Positions 1 through 10,656 are shown, counted from the first letter of the stretch. The stretch is 55,383 nucleotides of DNA from Sphingomonas sp. (GCA_017849555.1 JAFIGU010000048.1:1-55383), one strand, 5' to 3'. Notes: a model not told the origin generated them from the letters alone. Made by a program: numbers and translations.

Positions 1-525
1 GATCGGCGGGTGCGGGTTCTGGAACGGCTTGGGGTGGATCGGGCGGCGCGGGATCTTGATGTAGGTGCCTTCGTGCTCGATCTCGTCCTGCACCATGATC
101 TTGGGGATCAGATACATCGACTCGTCGATCATCGGCTGAAGCTCGTTGAGATCATAGCCGAACGTCCCCGATTCCTGCTGCGTGCCGCCCTTGCCCATGC
201 CGAAATGGACGCGACCGTTGGACAGGATGTCGAGCGTCGCGATGCGCTCGGCGACCTTGACCGGGTGGTTCATCGCGGGCGGCAGGCAGACGACGCCGTG
301 ACCGATCCCGAGCCGCGTGGTCCTGCCGGCGAGGAAGGCGAGGAAGGTCTCGGGCGCCGACATATGCGCGTACTGGGTCAGCGCGGTATGCTCGACCGCC
401 CACACGTTATCGAAGCCCATTTCCTCGGCGAGCAGCGACTGCTCGATGATTTCATGGAACGTCCGCGCCTCGTTCTCGCGCGACGTGTCCACCATCTGGG
501 CTTCGTAAATGATCGAGAATTTCAT
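1..525 (-). CDS. LLM-class flavin-dependent oxidoreductase (partial)
   Basis: N-terminal 175 codons of a luciferase-like monooxygenase; the rest lies beyond the left edge. The protein begins MKFSIIYEAQMVD. It has the family pattern of a first beta strand, a helix holding LLAEEMGFDNVWAVEHT (about residues 30-47), then a strand with TTRLGIGHGVVCLPP and the conserved HPVKVAERIATLDILSNGR segment (about 87-105). These segments form the TIM barrel that binds FMN or F420. The ATG at 525 is preceded by GGAAGGTGGAGAG, a good ribosome site. It faces the same way as the two SDR genes upstream of it and may be expressed with them. Substrate unknown; flavin-dependent oxidation of a ketone or aldehyde in the neighbouring catabolic pathway is an inference. 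Confidence 0.85.
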   Translation of the reverse strand, partial: MKFSIIYEAQMVDTSRENEARTFHEIIEQSLLAEEMGFDNVWAVEHTALTQYAHMSAPETFLAFLAGRTTRLGIGHGVVCLPPAMNHPVKVAERIATLDILSNGRVHFGMGKGGTQQESGTFGYDLNELQPMIDESMYLIPKIMVQDEIEHEGTYIKIPRRPIHPKPFQNPHPPI

Positions 526-598
526 CGCTCTCCACCTTCCTGATCTGACTTGCAGCCGGAATAAGCGGAGAGCGATGCGCGCGCTTGGTCCGTTTGGA

Positions 599-1366
599 CT
601 AAACCCGCTGCGACGAGATATTGCCCCCGTCCACCACCAGTTCGGCGGCGGTGACGTAGCTTGCATCGTCGGACATCAGGAAGCGCACCACGCTGCCGAT
701 TTCCTCGGGCTCGCCGATCCGCGCGAGCAGGATGCGCTTCTCGAAGAAACCGGGGAGGTTGTCGACCGCGGGCTTCATCATCGGGGTCATGATCTGCCCC
801 GGCGACACCGAATTGACCCGCACCCCGTCCCGCGCCAGCCGGTCGGCGAGCGAGCGGACCAGCGAGAGCATCCCGCCCTTCGCCGCGGTGTAGATCGGGT
901 TGATCGCATTGCCGAGCGTCGCGTTGATCGAGGTGATCGCGACGATCGCCGACCCCTTGTTGGCGGCAAGATCGGGCTGGAGCTTCTGCGCGAGGAACGC
1001 GAGCGGACGCAAATGGGTGTGAATCCCCGCGTCCCAGCTTTCGGCGGTCATCCCGTCGATCGATGCGGTATCGACGACGCCCGCGGCGTGGACGAACCCG
1101 CCAATCGATCCCATCGCCGCGCGGCTCTCTTCGATCGCGGCGTCATAGCTGTCGAGATCGCGGATATCGACGCCGAGGCCGATCGCCTTGACGCCGAATT
1201 CTTGCGCCACCGCCGCGGCGGCATCGCGCGCACGATCGGCCGCGATATCCCACAAAGCGACCGGGCGGCCGACCGCGGCGAGCGCCTTCGCCGAGGCCAG
1301 CCCGATCCCCGAGGCCCCGCCGGTCACGATCACGCCGGTCGCCGGCAGGTTCAACTTGGATGTCAC
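599..1366 (-). CDS. Short-chain dehydrogenase/reductase (SDR)
   Basis: 255-residue classical SDR, NAD(P)-dependent oxidoreductase of a hydroxyl or keto group. The cofactor motif TGGASGIG is at residues 15-22. The catalytic residues are visible as S146 and the YTAAK box with Y159 and K163. The C-terminal VVDGG segment is typical of the family. The usual NNAG is replaced by HAAG (about 93-96), a mild variant. The start is GTG at 1366, supported by AAGGA six bases upstream. It lies between another SDR and a flavin oxidoreductase on the same strand, consistent with a catabolic set. Substrate cannot be told from sequence. Confidence 0.9.
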   Translation of the reverse strand: MTSKLNLPATGVIVTGGASGIGLASAKALAAVGRPVALWDIAADRARDAAAAVAQEFGVKAIGLGVDIRDLDSYDAAIEESRAAMGSIGGFVHAAGVVDTASIDGMTAESWDAGIHTHLRPLAFLAQKLQPDLAANKGSAIVAITSINATLGNAINPIYTAAKGGMLSLVRSLADRLARDGVRVNSVSPGQIMTPMMKPAVDNLPGFFEKRILLARIGEPEEIGSVVRFLMSDDASYVTAAELVVDGGNISSQRV

Positions 1367-1400
1367 TTAATGTCCTTTCCGTTTGACATCGCCAGCCCCC

Positions 1401-1454
1401 CTTGTGTCCCGGCGAACGCGGGGACCCAGCCTCCCGCCTTGGCGGGAGCACAAT
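1401..1454. repeat. Dispersed palindromic intergenic repeat
   Basis: Starts CTTGTGTCCCGGCG and ends GGCGGGAGCACAA. The same unit recurs at 35148-35206. It is a stem-forming intergenic repeat of the kind common in sphingomonads, here between two minus-strand SDR genes. Confidence 0.75.
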
Positions 1455-1475
1455 AGGGGGGTCGCTGCGGGCCTC

Positions 1476-2348
1476 TCAATAAACCGCCGCCGGGTTCGGC
1501 TCCGGCGGGCTGCCGAGCATCTCGCGATACGACGGCCGCTCCTTGCCGCGGTCGGTGACGCCGAGATCGCGCGCCACTTCCGCGCCGATCAGCGTCCGCC
1601 CGCTGAGCGCCGCGCCCTTGGGATCGGTCGCCAGCGCATAGATGATGTGCCCCGTGAACTCGGGGTTCTCGGCGGTCTCGATGAAGCCTTCATATTGTTC
1701 CGGGTTGGTCTCGCGCGCGATCGCCGAGCGCTCGGTGACCAGCGGGCCCATCCAGATCGAGAAGGTGCGCACGCCCGTCTCGCGCAGATCATGCTCCATA
1801 TCATGCGCGAATTTGTCGATCCCCGCCTTTTGCGCACCATAGGCCGGCCCGTGCATGTAGCAGGAGGCGCCGAACGACGAGCCGAAGGCGATCGTCCCCG
1901 AACCCTGCCGCACCATCATCTTCGCCGCGTGCCAGCTCGCGACATAGGCCGAGCGTAGCCCGACATCGAGGATGCCGACCGCCGCCAGTTCCTTTTCCCA
2001 GAACGGTTTCTTCTCGATCAATTGCCGGTGCATGTAAGCGGCATTGTTGACGAGGATATCGAGCCGCCCCTGCTCGCGCTCGATCTGTTCGAACAGCGCG
2101 GCGACCTGCGCGTCGTCGCTATGATCGCACACCACCGGGATCCCCTTGCCCCCTGCCCTGGTCACCGCCTCGGCGGTTTCGCCGACGGTGCCCGGCAGCA
2201 CCGTGCCGTCCCAGCCGTGCGCCAGCCCCGGCGCGGTGCTCCGCCCGGTGACATAGACCGTCATCCCCTTCTCGCCGAACCCGCGCGCAATTCCCGCCCC
2301 CGCGCCCCGGCTGGCGCCGGTGACCAGTGCAACCTTCGGCTCGACCAT
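1476..2348 (-). CDS. Short-chain dehydrogenase, DHRS1-like
   Basis: 290-residue SDR, longer than the 250-residue classical form. It has the cofactor motif TGASRGAGAGI (10-20), the NNAA motif (101-104) and an active-site set of S157/S158 with Y170 and K174 in YGAQK. The extended insert around residues 105-135 and the C-terminal extension resemble the DHRS1-type SDRs. That family assignment comes from the GASRGAG pattern and length and is tentative. ATG 2348 has AAAGGATT upstream. It is the first gene of a minus-strand run with the SDR at 599-1366 and the flavin oxidoreductase. Its promoter region carries a TACGCTAGT stretch also found upstream of the genes at 4612 and 21030. Confidence 0.88.
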   Translation of the reverse strand: MVEPKVALVTGASRGAGAGIARGFGEKGMTVYVTGRSTAPGLAHGWDGTVLPGTVGETAEAVTRAGGKGIPVVCDHSDDAQVAALFEQIEREQGRLDILVNNAAYMHRQLIEKKPFWEKELAAVGILDVGLRSAYVASWHAAKMMVRQGSGTIAFGSSFGASCYMHGPAYGAQKAGIDKFAHDMEHDLRETGVRTFSIWMGPLVTERSAIARETNPEQYEGFIETAENPEFTGHIIYALATDPKGAALSGRTLIGAEVARDLGVTDRGKERPSYREMLGSPPEPNPAAVY

Positions 2349-2370
2349 GACAATCCTTTCCCGATTCGAC

Positions 2371-2405
2371 GCAAACTAGCGTATTTTTATCAAAATAGCC
2401 CATAG
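2371..2405 (-). promoter_or_regulatory. Possible degraded copy of the TACGCTA promoter element
   Basis: Read on the minus strand this holds AAAATACGCTAGTTTGCGTC. It matches one arm of the element at 4509-4574 and 20940-21006 (TACGCTAGTCATTGACG). The far arm of the 26-base dyad reads CTATG here instead of CGTAG, so only half is conserved. Confidence 0.35.
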
Positions 2406-2461
2406 ACTCGAATTTATAAACGTAATTATCTGCGCACAAGGCCAATGTCGACGCCTCCCTT

Positions 2462-2558
2462 CGTCATTCCCGCGAAGGCGGGAATCCATAAGCACTGCCA
2501 CCTGCGATTCTACGCAGAGGCCAGCCAGAATGGATTCCCGCCTTCGCGGGAATGACGA
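2462..2558. repeat. Paired inverted repeat (CGTCATTCCCGCGAAGGCGG type)
   Basis: Begins CGTCATTCCCGCGAAGGCGG and ends with the reverse complement of the same unit (CCGCCTTCGCGGGAATGACG), separated by about 55 bases. It forms a long stem and is a REP-like dispersed element. Confidence 0.8.
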
Positions 2559-2657
2559 GGAGGTTTCTGAGCGCTTTTAGCCAAAATGGATGATGCCTGG
2601 CCCCTGTCGCCGCGGGAAGCTTAGGATTAGAAATATCCGACTGGAGAGGCGCAGCGT

Positions 2658-4364
2658 ATGAGCGAACATGATCTGGTGATCCGTGGCGGGACGATCGTCG
2701 ACGGCAGCGGCGGGGCACTGTTCGAGGGCGATGTCGCGGTGAAGGACGGGCAGATCGTCGCGCTGGGCAATGTCGGCGGGCGTGGCGCCGAGGAGATCGA
2801 CGCCAGGGGCCGGATCGTCACCCCTGGCTTCGTCGACGTCCACACCCATTATGACGGTCAGGCGATCTGGTCCGCGCGGCTCGCGCCCTCCTCGTCACAC
2901 GGCGTCACCACCGCGGTGATGGGCAATTGCGGGGTCGGCTTCGCGCCCTGCCGCGCCGACGACCGCGATCTGCTCGTCCGGGTGATGGAGGGGGTCGAGG
3001 ATATCCCCGGCGTGGTGATGACCGAAGGGCTGCGCTGGGATTGGGAGACCTTTCCCGACTATCTCGACCGGCTCGAGGCGGGGCGGCGCGATATCGACGT
3101 TGCCGCCTATCTCCCGCACTCCCCGCTGCGCGTCTATGTGATGGGCGAGCGCGGCGCGAAACGCGAAGCAGCGACCGAGGGCGATCTCGCGCGGATGCGC
3201 GCCTTGAGCCGGGAGGCGGTCGAGGCCGGCGCGCTCGGCTTCGCCACCTCTCGGCTCAACATCCACCGCACCGCCGACGGCGACCAGATCCCGAGCTACG
3301 ACGCCGATACCGCCGAACTCAAGGCGATCTGCGCCGGGATGAGCGATGCCGGTTCGGGCATATTGCAGATCGTGCTCGACGCCTATCGCGGCTGGGCCGA
3401 CGAGTTCGACGTGATGGCCGACGTGGTCAAGGCATGCGGCCGCCCCGCGACCTATACGCTCGCTTGCGGCAATGACGGGCCGCCGACCTGGCGCGAGGCG
3501 ATCGCGCGGATGGAAGCGGCCAATGCCGCCGGCTCGTCGATCACCGCGCAGGTGATGCCGCGGCCGATCGGGCTGATCGCCGGGATCGAGCTGTCGGTCC
3601 ACCCCTTCGTGCTGTGCCCGAGCTATCGCGCGATCGCGCACCTCCCGCTCGCCGAGCGGATCGCGGCGATGCGCGATCCCGCGGTGCGTCGCGCGATCCT
3701 TTCCGACACCCCCGAGCCGGGCCACCCGCTCTCCGGCATCGCGCGAATCTGGCAGTGGATGTTCCCGCTCAACGATCCGCCGAATTACGCCCCACCTGCC
3801 GATCAGAGCATCGCCGCGCTTGCCGCCGCGCGCGGCTGCACCCCGGCCGATTATGCCTATGACGCCTTCCTCGACAGCGCGGGCGAGGCGATGTTCCTCG
3901 CCGCCCTGGGCAATTATGAGAACGGCCGGCTCGACGCGGCATATGAGATGCTGACCCACCCTAATTGCGTCCCCGGGCTCGGCGACGGCGGGGCGCATTA
4001 TGGCGCGGTGTGCGACGCGAGCTATTCGACCTTCCTCCTTACGCATTGGGTGCGCGACGCGACGGAGCAGCGGATCGACTTGGCGCGGGCGATCCATATG
4101 CTCACGTCACGGACCGCGCAGACGGTGGGGCTCGGCGATCGCGGCGTGCTGCGCATCGGCGCCAAGGCGGATATCAATGTGATCGACCTCGATCGCCTGC
4201 AGCTGCACCGCCCGGAGATCGTCCGCGACTTGCCCGCGGGCGGGCGACGACTCGATCAGCGCGCCAGCGGTTACGATGCGACGATCGTGTCGGGCGCGGT
4301 GATCCGCCGCCACGGCGAGGCGACCGGCGCGCTGCCGGGCCGATTGGTGCGCGGGGCGCGGTAG
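2658..4364 (+). CDS. N-acyl-D-amino-acid deacylase family amidohydrolase
   Basis: 568-residue amidohydrolase-fold enzyme of the D-aminoacylase family, predicted to hydrolyse an N-acyl-D-amino acid or similar amide. The N-terminal beta domain begins [12 protein letters not shown]. The metal motif VHTHYDG (H62, H64) and GNCG (C91) are intact, and a late GDGGAH segment near residue 443 carries the usual Asp. This contrasts with the paralogue at 38986-40629, which has lost HTH and the Cys. There is no signal peptide, so it is probably cytoplasmic. ATG 2658 follows CTGGAGAGG. It stands alone between repeats, upstream of the SDR operon. Family members also act on hydantoin-like or lactam substrates, so its role in the left-hand pathway is open. 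Confidence 0.87.
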   Translation: MSEHDLVIRGGTIVDGSGGALFEGDVAVKDGQIVALGNVGGRGAEEIDARGRIVTPGFVDVHTHYDGQAIWSARLAPSSSHGVTTAVMGNCGVGFAPCRADDRDLLVRVMEGVEDIPGVVMTEGLRWDWETFPDYLDRLEAGRRDIDVAAYLPHSPLRVYVMGERGAKREAATEGDLARMRALSREAVEAGALGFATSRLNIHRTADGDQIPSYDADTAELKAICAGMSDAGSGILQIVLDAYRGWADEFDVMADVVKACGRPATYTLACGNDGPPTWREAIARMEAANAAGSSITAQVMPRPIGLIAGIELSVHPFVLCPSYRAIAHLPLAERIAAMRDPAVRRAILSDTPEPGHPLSGIARIWQWMFPLNDPPNYAPPADQSIAALAAARGCTPADYAYDAFLDSAGEAMFLAALGNYENGRLDAAYEMLTHPNCVPGLGDGGAHYGAVCDASYSTFLLTHWVRDATEQRIDLARAIHMLTSRTAQTVGLGDRGVLRIGAKADINVIDLDRLQLHRPEIVRDLPAGGRRLDQRASGYDATIVSGAVIRRHGEATGALPGRLVRGAR

Positions 4365-4370
4365 CTATTC

Positions 4371-4490
4371 CCGTCATCCCAAGCCCGGCTTGTGCTCCCG
4401 CGAAGGCAGGAGCCCAGGCTGGGTCCCGCCTTGGGTTCCCATCAAAGTAATACTTTAGATGGGGCCCTTCGCGGAGACCCAAGAAAGGAG
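4371..4490. repeat. Dispersed intergenic repeats
   Basis: A run of GTCATCCC, TGTGCTCCCGCGAAGGC and GGGTCCCGCC units, related to the repeats at 1401 and 35148 but scrambled. It lies downstream of the deacylase stop and may act as its transcription end. Confidence 0.6.
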
Positions 4491-4508
4491 CGCGGCATTG
4501 AGTATTTT

Positions 4509-4574
4509 CGTAGTTCAACTTCATGTATTTTACGCTATGCATTGACAGCCACGCCGCCAACGCGCCAATTGCGT
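4509..4574 (+). promoter_or_regulatory. Conserved promoter/operator element upstream of the SDR operon
   Basis: A 26-base dyad (4509-4534) begins CGTAGTT and ends TTTTACG. After five bases comes CATTGAC (4540-4546), then GCGCCAATTGCGT (4562-4574). The same parts with identical spacing occur at 20940-21006. TTGACA at 4542-4547 could be a -35 box. The -10 box is not obvious. Confidence 0.65.
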
Positions 4575-4611
4575 TGACTTCAGCGCAATCGGATTCGGTG
4601 GAACCGCGCCA

Positions 4612-5385
4612 ATGACACAGGATTTCACGGGAGAGGTGGCGATCGTCACCGGCGGGAGTGACGGCATCGGCCGGGCGACCGCGCGGTTGCTCGCGCAGCG
4701 TGGCGCGACCGTCGCGATCTGCGCGCGCCGGCCGGACAAGCTCGCCGAGGCCGAGGCGGAAATCGCCGCGACCGGGGGCAAGGTTGAAATCCACCAGCTC
4801 GACGTTTCCGACGATGCGGCGTTCACCGCGCTCGTCGAGGATGTCGCGCGGCGCCACGGCCGGCTCGACATGATGGTCAACAATGCGATGTCGGTCCATT
4901 ATGCGCCGATCGGCAGCCTGACGCTCGATCAGTGGCGGCAGGATTTCGCGGTCAACGCCGATGCGGTGTTCGTCGGCACCAAGGCGGCGATGGGGGTGAT
5001 GGCGAAACAGGGCAAAGGCTCGATCGTCAACATCTCCTCCTCCTGCGGCATCCGCGCCGCGCCTTATATGGCGAGCTATTCGGCGTCGAAGGCGGCGCTG
5101 ATCCAGTTCACCGCGGTCGCCGCGATGGAGGGCGCGCGATCGGGCATCCGCGTCAATGCGATCGTCCCCGGACAGGTGCAGACCGCCGCGACCGAGGCGT
5201 TCGGCAAGGCCGCGCCCGATACCGCCGCCAAGACGATCGACGCGATCCCGATGGGCCGCGGCGGCGCGCCCGACGAACTCGCCGAGGCGATCCTGTTCAT
5301 GCTGTCCGACGCCGCAAGCTATATCACCGGCACCGCGCTGCCGGTCGACGGCGGCAAGGCAGCGCAACTCTATCTGCCGTCATAA
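4612..5385 (+). CDS. Short-chain dehydrogenase/reductase
   Basis: 257-residue classical SDR. TGGSDGIG (13-20) binds the cofactor, NNAMS replaces NNAG (90-94), and S142-S144 with the YSASK box (Y156, K160) form the active site. The C-terminal ITGTALPVDGG is typical. It is the first gene of a plus-strand operon running to 10656. ATG 4612 has GGTGG upstream and lies 37 bases after the shared promoter element. Probably oxidises a hydroxyl group in the pathway served by the two acyl-CoA dehydrogenases downstream; the substrate is not known. Confidence 0.92.
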   Translation: MTQDFTGEVAIVTGGSDGIGRATARLLAQRGATVAICARRPDKLAEAEAEIAATGGKVEIHQLDVSDDAAFTALVEDVARRHGRLDMMVNNAMSVHYAPIGSLTLDQWRQDFAVNADAVFVGTKAAMGVMAKQGKGSIVNISSSCGIRAAPYMASYSASKAALIQFTAVAAMEGARSGIRVNAIVPGQVQTAATEAFGKAAPDTAAKTIDAIPMGRGGAPDELAEAILFMLSDAASYITGTALPVDGGKAAQLYLPS

Positions 5386-5399
5386 TGGGAGCCGCCGCG

Positions 5400-6233
5400 A
5401 TGAACCCGCTCGATTATTCCGGGAAGACGGTGCTCGTCACCGGTGGCGGACGCGGGATCGGCCGCGCCTGTGCCGAGGCATTCGCCGCCGCCGGCGCGAC
5501 CGTGGCGATCGCCGAGGTGAGCGAGGAATTGCGCGCCGATTTCGCCGCCGCTTTTCCTGATGCGTTCGCGCTGCGCTGCGACGTGACCAAGAGCGCCGAG
5601 GTCGCCGCGCTCGCGGCGACGCTGAAAGAACGCTTCGGCAGGCTCGACGTGCTGGTCAACAATGTCGGCGATTTCCTCCACGCCAAGCCGTTCGAAACGA
5701 TGAGCGACGAGGAAATCGACGGCATCGTCGAGATCAATTTCGGCCAGGTGATGCGCGTCACCCGCGCGATGCTGCCGCTGCTGCGCGCCGCCGCGCCCGG
5801 ATCGAGCATCGTCAGCGTGACCTCGATCGAGGCGTTCCGCGGCATCCCCAATTGCGCGGTCTATGGCGCGTGCAAGGCGGCGGTGACCGCGTTGAGCAAA
5901 TGCCTCGCGCTCGAACTGGCGCCGGATGGCATTCGCATCAACGATATCGCTCCCGAGACCACCGATACGCCGCAGGTCGCGCTGGATTACATGATCCCGC
6001 CCGAGAATCGCACGCATATGGACAAATGGATCCCGCTCGGCCGCTTCGGCAAGCCGGAGGACATCGCGGGCGCGGCGCTGTATCTCGCCAGCCCGCTCGC
6101 GAGCTGGGTGACGGGGACGACGATCCACGTCGACGGCGGCGCGCTCGCCGCGGCGGGCTGGACGCGGACCCCCGAAGGACAATGGACGGTCGTCCCGCTG
6201 GTCAGCGGCAACGGCCTGCGGATTCCGGCCTAA
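5400..6233 (+). CDS. Short-chain dehydrogenase/reductase
   Basis: 277-residue SDR with TGGGRGIG (14-21), NNVG (87-90), S142 and the YGACK box (Y155, K159). A C-terminal extension after VDGG (about 25 residues, containing TRTPEGQW) is longer than in its neighbours. I chose ATG 5400 because GGGAG sits eight bases upstream. An in-frame ATG at 5385 overlaps the stop of the upstream gene and would add five residues. It is translationally close to the SDR before it, which suggests two successive oxidations or a heteromeric pair. Confidence 0.9.
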   Translation: MNPLDYSGKTVLVTGGGRGIGRACAEAFAAAGATVAIAEVSEELRADFAAAFPDAFALRCDVTKSAEVAALAATLKERFGRLDVLVNNVGDFLHAKPFETMSDEEIDGIVEINFGQVMRVTRAMLPLLRAAAPGSSIVSVTSIEAFRGIPNCAVYGACKAAVTALSKCLALELAPDGIRINDIAPETTDTPQVALDYMIPPENRTHMDKWIPLGRFGKPEDIAGAALYLASPLASWVTGTTIHVDGGALAAAGWTRTPEGQWTVVPLVSGNGLRIPA

Positions 6234-6290
6234 TGACAATATCCCCCACGGTTCGGGCTGTTTGGCGCTCGGCGCTCTAGGAGAGAGACT

Positions 6291-7208
6291 ATGAAAATCC
6301 TCGTCGTCGGCGGCACCGGTGGTCTTGGCGGCCATGCCGCGATCCATCTCGCGGAAAAGGGCCATGACGTGTCGATCGCCGCGCGTAACCCCGCGCCGGC
6401 GGGCACCGCAATGGCCGATATGCCGTTCCTCAAGGGCGATTATGTCGCGGGCGATTTCACCCCCGATCGCCTCAAGGGGTTTGACGCGATCATCTTCGCC
6501 GCGGGCAACGATCCGCGCCACATCCCGCCCTCGATCGATGCGCAGGAGCATCTCAACCGCGCCAATACCGAGGCGGTCCCCGCCTTCATGCGTGCCGCGC
6601 GCGAGGCCGGGGTGAAGCGCGTGATCCAGCTCGGCAGCTTCTACCCGCAGGCCGCGCCCGAGCTCGAAAGAAACAATTTCTACATCCGCTCGCGCCGACT
6701 CGCCTGCGAGGGCGCGCGCGCAGAGACCCGCCCGGGGTTCGACGTGATCAGCGTCAACGCGCCCTTCATGGTCGGCGCGGTACCGGGGCTGTCGAGCATG
6801 ATCTTCGAGCCCTATGTCGCCTGGGCCGAGGGCAAATTGCCGATCCCGGTGTACGCACCCGCCGGGGGCACCAATTTCATGTCGTTCCGCTCGCTGAGCC
6901 AGGCGCTCGAAGGCGCCTTGCTGCGCGGCGAGCCGGGCAAGGCCTATCTGGTCGGCGACGAGAATCTGAGCTTCGCGGATTATTTCGGGCTGTTCTTCGC
7001 CGCCGCCGGCAATGCCGCGCGCACCGAGGCGCGCGATGAATCGCACCCCTTGCTCCCCGATGTCGCGATTCCGCAGGGGCGCGGCAACTGGATCCGCTAC
7101 GAGCCGGACCCGGCCGAAACGGCGCTGCTTGGCTATACGCGCAATGATGTCGCCAATGCGGTCGCCGAGGTGGTCGCGCAATATGGCGGGGCCAATGTCC
7201 CGGCTTGA
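6291..7208 (+). CDS. NAD(P)-binding epimerase/NmrA-like protein
   Basis: 305-residue extended-SDR or atypical-SDR protein. It opens MKILVVGGTGGLGGHAA, a GxxGxxG Rossmann motif (7-13). An AARNP segment follows the second strand, and IIFAAGNDPR and RVIQLGSFYP give strands 4 and 5. The YxxxK is not obvious: YIRSRR stands near where it would be. It could therefore be a non-catalytic or atypical member such as an NmrA or ClaR-like reductase. A strong TAGGAGAGAG precedes the ATG. It overlaps the next gene by 14 bases, so the two are translationally coupled. Confidence 0.8.
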   Translation: MKILVVGGTGGLGGHAAIHLAEKGHDVSIAARNPAPAGTAMADMPFLKGDYVAGDFTPDRLKGFDAIIFAAGNDPRHIPPSIDAQEHLNRANTEAVPAFMRAAREAGVKRVIQLGSFYPQAAPELERNNFYIRSRRLACEGARAETRPGFDVISVNAPFMVGAVPGLSSMIFEPYVAWAEGKLPIPVYAPAGGTNFMSFRSLSQALEGALLRGEPGKAYLVGDENLSFADYFGLFFAAAGNAARTEARDESHPLLPDVAIPQGRGNWIRYEPDPAETALLGYTRNDVANAVAEVVAQYGGANVPA

Positions 7209-7614
7209 GGACGAGGCCGCGCTGCGCCGCACTGCGGAACTCTACGCCGCCGGCGCCGATCGGCGCGACAAGGCGCTGTGGACCGAGGTGATGACCGAGG
7301 ATTGCGTGGTCGAAGGCCCGGGCTTCCGCATTGAGGGGCGCGATGCGGTGCTCGGCAGCATCGACCTGCTCGAACGCATGTTCCTCAAGACGCAGCATCG
7401 CGTCCACAACCAGCTCGTCACGATCCATGGCGATCGCGCCGAGGGCGAAACCTATTCGACCGCCGACCATCTCGTCGCGGCGGACGGGGGCAAGAGCCTG
7501 TTGTGCTGGTCGATCCGCTATCAGGATCAGTGGCGACGCGAGGGCGGCGCATGGCGCTTCAGCCAGCGCACGCTGATCGTCGATTGGGAAGAAACGCGGA
7601 CAATGGGCCAATGA
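7195..7614 (+). CDS. NTF2-fold / SnoaL-like protein
   Basis: 139-residue single-domain alpha+beta-barrel protein beginning MSRLEDEAALRRTAELYAAG. A first helix is followed by a W-x-E-V-M-x-D-C strand (WTEVMTEDC) and a final RYQDQWRREGGAWRFSQR strand pair, the usual SnoaL/NTF2 arrangement. Family members are ketosteroid isomerases, dehydratases or small hydrolases on cyclic substrates. The start overlaps the end of the upstream gene by 14 bases and its stop overlaps the next start in ATGA. Placed among SDRs and acyl-CoA dehydrogenases it may isomerise or dehydrate a ring intermediate (inference). Confidence 0.82.
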   Translation: MSRLEDEAALRRTAELYAAGADRRDKALWTEVMTEDCVVEGPGFRIEGRDAVLGSIDLLERMFLKTQHRVHNQLVTIHGDRAEGETYSTADHLVAADGGKSLLCWSIRYQDQWRREGGAWRFSQRTLIVDWEETRTMGQ

Positions 7615-8402
7615 CGCGCCCGCTCGACGGGCAGACCGCGATCGTCACCGGGGGTAGCGGCGGGATCGCCACTGCCTCCGCACTGCTTCTCGCCCGCGAC
7701 GGCGCGACGTTGCTGCTGATGGGGCGCCGGCTGGACGCGCTGGAGCGCAGCCGCGCCGAAATCCTCGCCGCAGTGCCCGATGCGCGGATCGAAGTGTTCG
7801 CGGGCGACGCGACCATCGAGGGCGACGTGCAGGCGGCGCTCGGCGCGGCGCATTCGATCGCGGGGCGGCTCGACGTGATCGTCGCGACGGTCGGCGGCGG
7901 CGGGTTCAAGCCGTTCATGTCGCTCGAAGCGCACGAACTGCGCCACGATTTCGACTTCAACGTCACCAGCACCTTCCTCGCGATCCGCCACGGCGTCCCG
8001 CTGATGCAGCCGGGCGGAGCGATCGTGTGCATCTCGTCGACCGCGGCCAAGCTGCCGTTCCACTTTCTCGCCAGCTATCATATCGCCAAGGGCGCGCTCG
8101 AAGCCCTGGTGCGCGGCGCGGCCGAGGAGTTGGGCGCGCGCGGCATCCGCGTCAACGCCGTCCGCCCCGGGCTCACCCGCAGCGACGCGACCGGGCCGAT
8201 GTTCGAGACCCCCGGCGTGCTCGACGCCTTCGCCCCCGAATTTCCGCTCGGCCGCTTCGGCGAACCGGTCGATATCGCGCAGGCAGTACGCTATCTCGCA
8301 GGGCCGGAATCGTCGTGGGTCACGGGGCAGAGCTTCGCGGTCGACGGCGGTAACGAGCTGCGTCGCAATCCCAACCTCTCGGCCGTGTTGCAGGCCGGCT
8401 GA
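7611..8402 (+). CDS. Short-chain dehydrogenase/reductase
   Basis: 263-residue SDR with TGGSGGIA (13-20), a TVGGGG loop where NNAG is usual (93-98), S142/S143 and YHIAK (Y156, K160). The VDGG segment is near the C terminus. The ATG overlaps the previous stop (ATGA), so it is translationally coupled to the NTF2-fold gene. The altered NNAG loop is shared by some 2,4-dienoyl-CoA-reductase-like SDRs, which would suit its position next to two acyl-CoA dehydrogenases, but this is only suggestive. Confidence 0.9.
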   Translation: MTRPLDGQTAIVTGGSGGIATASALLLARDGATLLLMGRRLDALERSRAEILAAVPDARIEVFAGDATIEGDVQAALGAAHSIAGRLDVIVATVGGGGFKPFMSLEAHELRHDFDFNVTSTFLAIRHGVPLMQPGGAIVCISSTAAKLPFHFLASYHIAKGALEALVRGAAEELGARGIRVNAVRPGLTRSDATGPMFETPGVLDAFAPEFPLGRFGEPVDIAQAVRYLAGPESSWVTGQSFAVDGGNELRRNPNLSAVLQAG

Positions 8403-8413
8403 CCGGAAGACAG

Positions 8414-9471
8414 ATGAACTTCGCATTCACCGACGAACAGGCGATGATCGCGGAGACGGCCAAGGCCTTCTTCGACGAAAACGCCACCAGCGAGCGCACC
8501 CGCGCCGCAATGGACAAGGACGGCGTGGACCGCGCCCTGTGGCACAGCTTCTGTCAGGAGCTCGGCCTTGCCGGGATCGCCTTGCCCGAGGCGCACGGCG
8601 GCTCCGGGCTGGGGCTGGTCGAATTCGCGATCCTCGCCGAAGCGGCGGGGGCACAGGTGGCGGCGCTGCCGATGCTCGGCTCGCTGGCGATGACCGCGCA
8701 TGGCCTCGCCCGCGGCGGATCGGAGGCGCAAAAGGCCGTGTGGCTGCCGAAGCTCGCCAGCGGCGAGGCGATCGGCGCGACGGGGCTCGCCGCGAAGGTC
8801 ACTGCGTCGGGCGACCGACTATCGGGAACGGTCGATTTCGTCGCGCATGGCGCGTCGGCGGATGTATTTCTGATCGCCACCGACAGCGCCGCGTGGCTGG
8901 TCGAGCGCGGCGCGGCGGGGCTGATCGTCGCCGCCTGCACGACGCTGGACCAGACGCGCCCCTTCGCGCGGCTGACGCTCACCGATACCCCGGCCGAGCC
9001 GCTCAGCGATGCCGCTGCGGCGTTGCGCGCGGCGCAGGAAGGCGGCTGGATTTGCGTCGCCGCCGAGGCTTTGGGCGGCGCGCAGGCGACGCTCGACCGC
9101 ACCGTCGGCTATGCGCAGGAGCGTATCCAGTTCGGGCGCCAGATCGGCAGCTTTCAGGCGTATAAGCACCGGCTCGCCGACATGATGGTCGAGATCGAGC
9201 AGGCGCGTTCGGCGGTCTATTGGGCGGCATGCGCGGTCGACGAAGGATCGGACGAAGCGCCGATCGCGCTCCATTCGGCCAAGAGCTTCGCCGCCGACAC
9301 CTATTTCCGCTGCGCGGGCGACATGATCCAGCTCCACGGCGGGATCGGCTTCACCTGGGAGCATGACGCGCATCTGTTCTTCAAACGCGCCAAGGCGATC
9401 CAGTCGATGCTCGGGACGAGCGCCTGGCATCGCGAGCGGATCGCGCAACTGATCGGGCTGGGAGACGCCGC

Positions 9472-9475
<4 letters not shown>
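8414..9475 (+). CDS. Acyl-CoA dehydrogenase (shorter partner)
   Basis: 353-residue acyl-CoA dehydrogenase, FAD-dependent alpha,beta-desaturation of an acyl-CoA. It begins MNFAFTDEQAMIAETAKAFF. The middle beta domain is reduced and lacks the usual YSEP substrate/FAD motif of its partner. The C-terminal domain keeps ERIQFGRQIGSFQAYKH and QLHGGIGFTWEH, which contact FAD. This division, one gene with a weak middle motif followed by one with a complete motif, matches known alpha2beta2 heteromeric dehydrogenases of steroid side-chain degradation. It overlaps the next gene by four bases. Confidence 0.9.

Positions 9476-10656
<1,181 letters not shown>

Larger units (their letters stand above)
2349..2657. 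other. 309-base intergenic region with promoter and inverted repeat
   Basis: Divergent spacer between the SDR at 1476-2348 and the deacylase at 2658. It contains an AT-rich stretch (about 2366-2430) that should hold the minus-strand promoter, and a repeat pair at 2462-2558. No small ORF with a convincing ribosome site was seen. Confidence 0.6.

Noticed and set aside
5370..7232. Long minus-strand open frame (620 codons)
   Set aside because: It is antisense to two clear genes (SDR and epimerase-like) with conserved motifs; the translation has no recognisable fold.
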